In this document: positions 34,436 to 40,908 of the stretch, piece after piece | Layout of the letters: every line of letters begins with the position of its first letter | Numbering within the stretch: position 1 is the first letter of the stretch | Assembly (NCBI GenBank): GCA_019113675.1 | Contig: DXHA01000084.1 | Span: 1-40,908, forward strand | Direction: 5' to 3' | Source of the DNA: Candidatus Yaniella excrementigallinarum | Lineage (GTDB): Bacteria; Actinomycetota; Actinomycetes; Actinomycetales; Micrococcaceae | DNA: 40,908 bases | The notes under the pieces: generated by a model | Seen by the model: the letters and a program-made list of their open reading frames with translations, nothing else | What the model was told of the DNA's origin: nothing | Database searches by the model: none | Made by a program: the position numbers and the translations under genes

Positions 34436-35188
34436 ATGAACCGCTCGGTACTGCGAGCCTTGAAATTATTGCTCGAAGTGGGAAAACATCCAGAAGGCAC
34501 GACTGCGACCAATGTTGCTGCCGATGTGGGACTAGCCCGTGCAACGGCTTCCCGATTGCTAAGCAGTATGGAATACGCCGGTTTTCTAACGCGAAATAAC
34601 GGGAACTATTCACTGGGTTGGCAGTTGGCTCGCCTGGGTCGACTAGCCGATCCGCACAGCGGAATTCTTTCTCGTGTACAAGTCACTATTGAAGCATTGG
34701 TCACCGAGCTTAATGAGACTATCGCCTATGGTGTTGTCACGGGACCGACCAGCTTTGATTTGATAGCAGAAGTAGATGGTCCACATTTTCTTGCCCCTCA
34801 AGAGGGGTATGCCGGTCAGCGCTTGCCGTTACACGCTAGTGCAATGGGCAAAATCATCCTGGCTGATCTTTCGGACAGGGAGGTCCAAACTTTGTTGCCC
34901 GAAACGTTGGAATCCTTCACCCGATATACCATTCAGGACCGCGACTTCCTTATTCAACAACTGGCTGAAATTCGCACTGTTGGGTATGCAACTCTAGACA
35001 GCGAACTTGAAGAAGGGCTCTTCAGCCTAGCCGTTGGGGTACGCGACGACAACAACAATTTGATCGGCATTCTAGCCGTCTCCGGACTCGACCAGCGAAT
35101 GAAAGCAACCAGTATTCAGTCATTTGTGGAACGGCTCGAGGAGGGTTCTGCCGAGATTGCTACCGCCTTGACCAACACGGTGGATTAG
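34436..35188 (+). CDS. IclR-family transcriptional regulator
   Basis: The 250-aa product has the N-terminal winged helix (about 1-60, with GLARATASRLLSSMEYAGFL) and the C-terminal effector-binding domain with RLPLHASAMGKIILA and LFSLAVGVRD. IclR proteins sense small acids or aromatics and control catabolic genes, here probably the enolase-superfamily gene downstream. The ATG at 34436 is the first standard start but has no ribosome site. The frame is open upstream past 34370, where ATT follows GGGGAG by 9 nt, so translation may begin at a rare ATT (or ATC at 34364), adding about 22-24 residues. Confidence 0.9.
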   Translation: MNRSVLRALKLLLEVGKHPEGTTATNVAADVGLARATASRLLSSMEYAGFLTRNNGNYSLGWQLARLGRLADPHSGILSRVQVTIEALVTELNETIAYGVVTGPTSFDLIAEVDGPHFLAPQEGYAGQRLPLHASAMGKIILADLSDREVQTLLPETLESFTRYTIQDRDFLIQQLAEIRTVGYATLDSELEEGLFSLAVGVRDDNNNLIGILAVSGLDQRMKATSIQSFVERLEEGSAEIATALTNTVD

Positions 35189-35527
35189 CCATTACCCGAG
35201 GTGGAAACCTATCCAGACATGACTAAAGTACTGTAAGTCTGACGTGACGAACTTGCGGTCTTCAACGTCGCTGACGGTAAGTTGACTGGTTGGTCTGTAA
35301 AAGTGGCTCATTCAGCGACCTGGAACATGCACGTATAGCCAGGCTGAACTGCAACGTTTCCAAGGTGCGCTCCATTTTGTTTGCTTTGATACGGCAAACC
35401 TCTGGTCGGGTTTCTTTGACGGTGCAATCCAAAGTGCCTGCTGTACACCTCCCGAAGGGTAGCCCAAGAATTAAGCGATGCAGTAGTGTCGGCTGAAACT
35501 GCCATCTCACATTAGGAACATAGCCCC
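35189..35527. other. 339-nt gap between IclR and enolase-superfamily gene
   Basis: No gene is supported. A 31-codon stretch at 35243-35335 (frame reading DELAVFNVADGKLTGWS) has protein-like composition but stops directly before and after, so it could be a relic. An intrinsic operator for the IclR protein might lie here, but no convincing palindrome was seen. Confidence 0.4.
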
Positions 35528-36649
35528 ATGCACATTCGTCAAATAGACGCGTATCAAATTGACCTGCCCTACGCCGGTGGCACATACGAACTATCTCGAG
35601 GGCGCAGTTATACGGCATTCGATGCCACTATTGTAAAAATCACGACTGATGATGGCACGTCCGGTTGGGGCGAGAGTACTCCATTTGGTGCAACCTATGT
35701 GGCAGCTCATGCTGGCGGCGTCAGGTCAGGACTTGCTGAGTTGGCTCCGGTATTGCTGGGTAAAGATCCGCGTCAGGTTGATCGTATTAATGACCTCATG
35801 GACGAGACCTTGGTAGGGCATAATCACGCCAAAGCAGCGCTTGATATTGCCTGTTGGGACGTGTTCGGAAAGGTCTTGGGGCTTCCAGTAGCGGAGCTGC
35901 TTGGTGGAAGCGTGGCAACTGCGATGCCGATGATCTCATCGATCCATGCGGGCGAGCCACAGGAAATGCGCCAACGTGTTAGCGAGCATAGAGCACGAGG
36001 TTATCGTGGGCACTCGGTTAAAATCGGTGCGCTCGATGATGAGGGTGGTCCCAGTCTGGATGCACAACGTATTATTGCTAGTATGGCCGACCAGCAGCCG
36101 GGAGAGTACTTTATCGTTGATGCCAACGGTGGACTCAGTCCCGAAGCGGTACTCAGAACGTTGCAGCTGCTACCGCCTGAAATGGATTTTGTGTTGGAAG
36201 CTCCGTGCCAAACGTGGACGGAAACGGAATCAGTTCGGCGTAAATGTAACTATCCACTGGTTTTAGACGAATTGGTCCAAGACACTGATGACGTGATCAG
36301 GTTGATCCGTCACGATGTTGCCGACGGGATTGGACTCAAGATTTCACCGGCAGGTGGTCTGACAAAGGCTCGCCGACAACGTGACATTTGCCAGGCCGCC
36401 GGTTTGACGATGAGTGTCCAGGACACAGTAGGATCAGAAGTTTCGTTTGCCGCGATTGTCCAGCTTGCTGCGACTATAAGTCCACGATTATTGCGCTGCG
36501 TTTTGAACACCACCGACATGGTGACCCTCAAGACGGCAGAAATAGCGGTGACCAGCTCTGATGCAGGCATTCTGACGACTCAGACGCCGGGCCTAGGGCT
36601 TAGCGTTAATGAAGAGCTACTGGGAGAACCGGTCGGCAGCTGGTCATAG
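35528..36649 (+). CDS. Mandelate racemase/enolase-superfamily enzyme, hydroxyproline-type
   Basis: The 373-aa product has the MR/MLE fold: N-terminal cap (GWGESTPFGATYVAAH), then GHNHAKAALDIACWDVFGK. Metal ligands are Asp in FIVDANGG, Glu in VLEAP and Asp in VLDELV. The catalytic lysines are likely those in HSVKIG and GLKISPAGG. These blocks resemble cis-3-hydroxy-L-proline dehydratase and hydroxyproline-betaine 2-epimerase (HpbD). That is my best guess; other sugar-acid dehydratase roles cannot be excluded. An AGGA lies about 10 nt before the ATG. An IclR regulator precedes it and a decayed dehydrogenase follows. Confidence 0.85.
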   Translation: MHIRQIDAYQIDLPYAGGTYELSRGRSYTAFDATIVKITTDDGTSGWGESTPFGATYVAAHAGGVRSGLAELAPVLLGKDPRQVDRINDLMDETLVGHNHAKAALDIACWDVFGKVLGLPVAELLGGSVATAMPMISSIHAGEPQEMRQRVSEHRARGYRGHSVKIGALDDEGGPSLDAQRIIASMADQQPGEYFIVDANGGLSPEAVLRTLQLLPPEMDFVLEAPCQTWTETESVRRKCNYPLVLDELVQDTDDVIRLIRHDVADGIGLKISPAGGLTKARRQRDICQAAGLTMSVQDTVGSEVSFAAIVQLAATISPRLLRCVLNTTDMVTLKTAEIAVTSSDAGILTTQTPGLGLSVNEELLGEPVGSWS

Positions 36650-36732
36650 ATACTCCCCTCCACTTGCCGGTCATACAATTTCGGGCCTCGGATACAAATT
36701 TGTTTCACGGTCCTGTGGAACGGAGAAGCGAC

Positions 36733-37318
36733 GTGCTTTTGGCAGAAAAAACTTCATTAATTACTGGCGGCGGTCGAGGTATTGGCCGTGGCATCATCGA
36801 GCAATTCTTAGCAGTTGGCGCCAATGTTGCTATCGTCCGGCGACGTGAGCTTGAAGGGGAACTTGCTGAAAATCCGCGGGTTATACATCTTGCCGCCGAT
36901 CTAGGCGAGTTGACTCAACTACCATAAGTAGTGGAACAAACTGCCTCTCATTTTGGCGGACTTGATGTTTTGGTTAATAACGGGGGAGTGATGTGGGAAC
37001 GCAGCATCATAGACATCACCCCCGATGAATGGGACTAAATGACGAATATTAATTTGCGTGCTCCGATTTTTCTCATTCAAGCTGCACTACCGTGGATCAG
37101 CTCTGAATTGAGCGATAAATATATCGATTCGTTGTCTCCGGATGGGTCCGCTCGAGGCGCGTTGAATAGCCTGCACCCGGTAGGGCGGACCGGAACACCC
37201 CGTGGCATTGGAGATGTGGTCTGTATACCTGGCCAGCCAGAGCTCCAGCTTCGGTACCGGACAGGTGCTGGTTGTCGATGGTGGAAGGACTGCTCGGTTG
37301 CCCATGTCTATGAGGTGA
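36733..37318 (+). pseudogene. Decayed short-chain dehydrogenase/reductase
   Basis: From the GTG at 36733 (GGAGAAGC upstream) the frame shows the SDR nucleotide motif TSLITGGGRGIGRGIIEQF. In-frame TAA stops interrupt it at 36925-36927 and 37036-37038, on either side of the recognisable FGGLDVLVNNGGVMWERS. After INLRAPIFLIQAALPWI a deletion has removed the catalytic Ser and YxxxK region, joining it to a degraded substrate loop and HPVGRTGTPRGIGDVV. A frameshift near 37220 then puts the C-terminus (LASQSSSFGTGQVLVVDGG) in another frame, ending at TGA 37316-37318. It would have been the oxidoreductase partner of the upstream enolase-superfamily enzyme. Confidence 0.9.
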
Positions 37319-37347
37319 GAAGAAAAACCATGTTCCTGGTCTTAGGC

Positions 37348-38451
37348 TTACTTGCCCGTTACGGGCGGTGGGAGTAATACGAGCTTTCCAGGGTAAATTT
37401 TGTCGATGAAATCTTGTTGAGCCTTCTGGATGTCCTCGAGCTCGTAAGTCTGAGATACAAGAGGTTTGATTTCATTGCGTTCCACGTAACCAACCAGATT
37501 GGTAAATACCTCATCTTCTTGGAAGGTACACCCCAGAAGACTCAGGTCTTTTAGATATACCGTTCGCAAATCGATCTGAGCCAGCGGCCCGCCGATGGCG
37601 CCGGCCACAGCGTAGCGACCTCCGAGCCTCAAAACGGTCAGCAGATCTGCAACTCCGGTGCCACCGACAACGTCTAGTACGACGTCGACTGACTTGTCGC
37701 CGAGTGTATCTACTGGGTTCTCGGCCCGATCGATCACCCGGTGGGCTCCTGCATCGTACACGGTCTGTGCCTTCGCCGCCGAAGACACTCCAATGACTTC
37801 GGCCCCTCGACGACGAGCCAACTGAATAGCAGCCATACCGACACCACCAGATGCACCGGTAATCAAAACGCGTTCGGCACCTACCTTAGCCCGGTGCAGC
37901 ATATTCTCTGCCGTCGAGTAAGCACACGGCACTGCAGCGAGATCGATATCCGACCACTGTGAGTTCACCGCGTGTGTCTCATCGGACGCGATTGCAACGT
38001 ACTGAGCAAAGCCGCCATCACATTCACTGCCAAGGGTCCAGCTCTCATATGGCCGTCGGTTCACGTAGTGCCGCAGCATATTGCGTACCATAACACGCTC
38101 TCCGAGGCGAGCCTCGGCGATATTTGCACCCACCGCGACGATGCGCCCAGCTACATCTGCACCCTGAATGCGTGGAAATTCTAAAGCTGTGCCTGACCAG
38201 CCGGCATCATCGTCGGAAACATCCTGAAAACCTTCAGCGCCACCAACATTTGTGGCTTCATCGACGGCTTTGGAATACCAGCCGAGCCGTGTATTAATAT
38301 CGGTGTTATTGACTCCAGCTGCGCCGACCTCGATAAGGACTTCGTCATCGGCTGGTTCAGGAACGGGAACATCCGTTCGGTACTCGAGTTTATCTAAGCC
38401 CCCATGACCGATAAGCAGTGCCGCAGACATTTGTGCAGGAATGGTATGCAT
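37348..38451 (-). CDS. Zinc-less MDR oxidoreductase (quinone-oxidoreductase-like)
   Basis: The 367-aa product is a medium-chain dehydrogenase/reductase. It has an N-terminal GroES-like domain with VLIEVGAAGVNNTDINTRLG, where the Asn/Asp pair replaces the zinc ligands of alcohol dehydrogenases, and the NAD(P)-binding motif LITGASGGVGMAAIQLARRRGAEVIGV near residue 200. A loop of about 30 residues (AVDEATNVGGAEGF and following) is inserted after the first domain strand. I chose the ATG at 38449-38451, which has GAGG a few nt upstream; an upstream in-frame start would add 12 residues. The substrate is unknown. It converges with the SDR pseudogene. Confidence 0.88.
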   Translation of the reverse strand: MHTIPAQMSAALLIGHGGLDKLEYRTDVPVPEPADDEVLIEVGAAGVNNTDINTRLGWYSKAVDEATNVGGAEGFQDVSDDDAGWSGTALEFPRIQGADVAGRIVAVGANIAEARLGERVMVRNMLRHYVNRRPYESWTLGSECDGGFAQYVAIASDETHAVNSQWSDIDLAAVPCAYSTAENMLHRAKVGAERVLITGASGGVGMAAIQLARRRGAEVIGVSSAAKAQTVYDAGAHRVIDRAENPVDTLGDKSVDVVLDVVGGTGVADLLTVLRLGGRYAVAGAIGGPLAQIDLRTVYLKDLSLLGCTFQEDEVFTNLVGYVERNEIKPLVSQTYELEDIQKAQQDFIDKIYPGKLVLLPPPVTGK

Positions 38452-38548
38452 TAAACCTCGTGTTCTCTTACTACTGCGTGCAGTCATAAATTCATTAGCT
38501 GGTCACAGCATTCATTTGGTGAGACTAATTTGTTTTATCGGCTCCTGT

Positions 38549-39664
38549 CTAGATCTCGTGTTGTTCGTCTTCGATGACAGATAGCGAACGGCGAAGCACT
38601 TGGCCTTCTTCAATCTTGGCGTTGTGCTTTTCCACCTGTTTTTCGATAGCCGCGACTGAACGTGGGCGAATCTTTACGTTTTCTTCGGCAGGAATACCAG
38701 CGACCAGTTGTCGTGCGCGAAGAATCTCCACATCAATCTCTGCGCCCAAGAACATGACGATGTTGAATACCCACACGACGAACAGCACTGCCATCACCGT
38801 ACCGATCATCCCATAGGAGGAATATGAGGCGAAGTGCGTCAGATAGATGATCATGGCGTAGCCTGCCACAATGATCCCGATGACAGAAAAGATCGCCCCG
38901 GCAGAGAACCAGCGGAACTTCCGTTCTACGTTGCCAGCAAATTGATAGAGGACACCGTTCAACAGAATAATAAGGACCAAAACCACCGGGTACTTTAGCC
39001 AGTTCCATATCGGTAAGAAGGTACCGGTGAGCGTGTCTAGGCTGCCTTCAGCGCCCAGAGCTTCAGCGACTGGAGCGAAAGTCGCGTTGATGATGGTCTC
39101 GTTCAGTGCTAGGGAAATTAGAGCTGCCACGACAATGAGTACCACGGCCAGTGTTAAGGCCAGCATTGTGATGTAGAAGCGGACAGGGGAGCGACCTTCA
39201 GCCACGCCGTAAACAGTATTCATGTTGCGTGAGAACGCTTTGACATATGCTGATGCAGACCACAGGGCAACTACAGCACCAATAATTAGCCCGATGACTC
39301 CACCGGAGGCTGAGTTGGTCATTGTGTCTATTAAATTGAGCGCCAGATCTTGATATTCATCCGGTACTGCGCGAGTGACAAAGCCTTCGGCGAAGTTTTC
39401 CACGGTGTCGGCGGCTGAAGCCAGCACCAACGTCAATACCGAAAATACAGCCAACATAGCCGGGGCTAAGGACAGTACCGCAAAGTAGGTTCCGACGGCG
39501 GCACGATCAGTACCCTTATCGGAACCGAATTCTTGAATTGAGCGTTTGAGTCCGTATTTCAACGCGGGTGCAGGTAAGCGCTGTGGCACTGGGCGGTCAA
39601 CTTGCTCATAGATGGCCTGCCGTTCTGCGGAAATAGTGCGTTCCAGATCTTGTGGTGTGGTCAC
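38549..39664 (-). CDS. YihY/BrkB-family membrane protein
   Basis: The 371-aa product has six membrane helices in the YihY/BrkB layout: GTYFAVLSLAPAMLAVFSVL, GLIIGAVVALWSASAYVKAFSRNMNTVYG, and FLGAEIDVEILRARQLVAG at the end of the core. The N-terminal tail and the C-terminal 45 residues are charged and cytoplasmic. The start is GTG at 39662-39664. Family members were once called RNase BN but are not the nuclease; a transport role is suspected. It diverges from the asparaginase gene by 134 nt. Confidence 0.9.
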   Translation of the reverse strand: MTTPQDLERTISAERQAIYEQVDRPVPQRLPAPALKYGLKRSIQEFGSDKGTDRAAVGTYFAVLSLAPAMLAVFSVLTLVLASAADTVENFAEGFVTRAVPDEYQDLALNLIDTMTNSASGGVIGLIIGAVVALWSASAYVKAFSRNMNTVYGVAEGRSPVRFYITMLALTLAVVLIVVAALISLALNETIINATFAPVAEALGAEGSLDTLTGTFLPIWNWLKYPVVLVLIILLNGVLYQFAGNVERKFRWFSAGAIFSVIGIIVAGYAMIIYLTHFASYSSYGMIGTVMAVLFVVWVFNIVMFLGAEIDVEILRARQLVAGIPAEENVKIRPRSVAAIEKQVEKHNAKIEEGQVLRRSLSVIEDEQHEI

Positions 39665-39798
39665 AACAGCTGCTTTCTGCTAGCGAACAGTGAACGATAC
39701 CTAGTCTATGAAGCGTCAAAGTCAAAGTCAGCTGTCATCGCACGATTTGACCAAAGTATTTTCGATACAGAACTACACTGAGCTGCCAGGAGGCAGAT

Positions 39799-40788
39799 AT
39801 GGCAATCGCATTTTTTGGTACCGGCGGCACAATTTCTAACCGGGGCACTGGTTCTGGGCAATACCTCGATTATCTGGACCGTGGTGAGGTTATGTCGGCT
39901 AAAGAGCTGATCTCGCTGTACCCCGCATTGGACGAGATTTCCGATATCCGCGTTGAGTCCTTCGGCACACTGCGCTCTAAACACGTCACAAGTGAACATT
40001 GGAAGACGTTAGCTCAGCGGCTCGATGAATGTTTAAAAGAGCCGGATATTGTAGGGGCTGTCATTGCCCATGGGACCGGTACATTAGAAGAGACCGCCTG
40101 GTTTCTCCATCTGGTGGTAGCCACCAATAAACCAGTGGTGATCGTCGGAGCGCAGCGTCCCGGCAATACGGTGGGCTCTGATACCGCATTGAACCTGGCC
40201 GATGCTTTTCGGGTCGCTGTATCTCCGCAGTCAGTAGGTGCAGGGGTGACGGTGGTTATGAATCGGCAGATCCACTCAGCCCGTGACGTTAGTAAAGTTG
40301 CTAACCATAGCCTAACGGCGCTGCAATCACCGGTGCGTGGAGCTTTAGGCATGATTCAAGCAGATAATACGGTGCGTTACTGGCGGAAGCCGCCAAACCC
40401 GCATACTACAGACTCAGCGTTTGCGGCAACCGCCGTGTCAGCACCCAGGGTCGATATCGTACATGCCTATACTGATGCCGACGCCACTGCCGTTGACGCG
40501 TTTCTCGCCGCAGGGGCAGCCGGGCTGATCGCTGTGGGGTATCCACCCGGAACCTTGACTCAGCCATTAGACGATGCCATCGATATAGCGATTGGCCACG
40601 GAATCCTTGTCGTTCAAGCGACTAGAGCACAACTAGAACCCCAGGTTATGGCTAGGAGTGGTTTGGTCGGCCGTGGACTGATCGCAAATACCGACATTAC
40701 TCCGACAAAAGCTCGAATCTTATTGCAATTGTGTCTAGCCCACCGGTTGGATCGGGACGACACAGCAGAGATTTTTGCTGCCTATTAG
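39799..40788 (+). CDS. Asparaginase-family amidohydrolase with altered catalytic motif
   Basis: The 329-aa product has the type I/II asparaginase fold. The first catalytic motif FGTGGTISN has the nucleophile Thr11. The second, normally HGTDTLEET, reads HGTGTLEET (91-99): Thr93 is kept but the Asp equivalent to E. coli AnsB Asp90 is Gly94. The catalytic Lys in SARDVSK (Lys166) is present. PPGTLTQPLDDAI in the C-terminal domain takes the place of the usual G-x-GNV-P loop. There is no signal peptide, so it is cytoplasmic. An AGGAGG site precedes the ATG by 6 nt. It probably hydrolyses an amide, but substrate specificity may differ from asparagine. Confidence 0.88.
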   Translation: MAIAFFGTGGTISNRGTGSGQYLDYLDRGEVMSAKELISLYPALDEISDIRVESFGTLRSKHVTSEHWKTLAQRLDECLKEPDIVGAVIAHGTGTLEETAWFLHLVVATNKPVVIVGAQRPGNTVGSDTALNLADAFRVAVSPQSVGAGVTVVMNRQIHSARDVSKVANHSLTALQSPVRGALGMIQADNTVRYWRKPPNPHTTDSAFAATAVSAPRVDIVHAYTDADATAVDAFLAAGAAGLIAVGYPPGTLTQPLDDAIDIAIGHGILVVQATRAQLEPQVMARSGLVGRGLIANTDITPTKARILLQLCLAHRLDRDDTAEIFAAY

Positions 40789-40808
40789 TATGCTTTTACA
40801 GTGAACTA

Positions 40809-40825
40809 GGACAGACTTGCTGTCC
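40809..40825 (+). terminator. Weak hairpin after the asparaginase gene
   Basis: GGACAG and CTGTCC form a 6-bp stem with a 5-nt loop about 20 nt after the stop, followed by ATTGT. Evidence is weak; the rest of the window to 40908 shows no gene. Confidence 0.3.
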
Positions 40826-40908
40826 ATTGTAGAATCTGTTGAAGCTGGCCCTGTGCTGGTCGACCACATTTCCGATAAGTAGCTAGATACCTTATGCCAA
40901 AACCCTCC

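Noticed and set aside
1..40908. CRISPR array, prophage or transposon
   Set aside because: No regularly spaced repeats, integrase, transposase or terminal inverted repeats were seen. The methylase-like gene alone is not evidence of a defence island.

Overview
The window looks like a chromosomal segment of a halotolerant, moderate-GC actinobacterium, probably order Micrococcales; a Yaniella/Enteractinococcus-type Micrococcaceae member is my guess and is not demonstrated. The evidence is the dnaX-recR-ask order, an aspartokinase with an internal beta-subunit start as in Corynebacterium, a RamB-type regulator beside the glyoxylate-shunt genes, a CarD-family protein, frequent GTG/TTG starts, and very acidic glycine-betaine-binding lipoproteins. 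I see no phage, insertion sequence or CRISPR array.

Layout. 1-4.6 kb: a P-type ATPase cut by the left edge, then the overlapping purS-purQ-purL operon, all on the minus strand. 4.8-9.8 kb: a drug-efflux-type MFS transporter (+), then a NarL-type two-component system and an orphan adenine-methylase-like protein (-). 9.9-14.6 kb: dnaX, recR and aspartokinase (-). 14.7-19.1 kb: a RutE-like nitroreductase (+), an orphan betaine-binding lipoprotein (-), and a translationally coupled pair (+) made of an unknown protein and an asparagine-synthetase-like ligase. Small SRP RNA (-) and tRNA-Ser(GGA) (+) follow. 19.4-24.1 kb: lactate permease, FAD-linked lactate/glycolate-type dehydrogenase and an FAD monooxygenase (-). 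24.1-27.8 kb: a long leader and a proVWX-type betaine ABC operon closed by a strong terminator. 27.8-33.6 kb: a DUF1275 membrane protein, aceA-aceB (-) and divergent ramB. 33.7-40.9 kb: CarD-like protein, IclR regulator, enolase-superfamily enzyme, a decayed SDR pseudogene, an MDR oxidoreductase, a YihY protein and an asparaginase-family protein.

How the genes work together. Lactate uptake and oxidation, the glyoxylate shunt with its regulator, and osmolyte uptake give a picture of growth on lactate, acetate or fatty acids under salt stress. The most surprising signals are enzymes that keep their fold and context but have lost catalytic residues. PurQ lacks its nucleophilic Cys and its catalytic His inside an otherwise normal purSQL operon. 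The methylase-like protein has SRPPA where NPPY is expected. The asparaginase has Gly at the conserved Asp of its second catalytic motif. The least understood unit is the two-gene operon at 16.4-19.0 kb, whose ligase-like protein has no glutaminase cysteine and whose partner I do not recognise.
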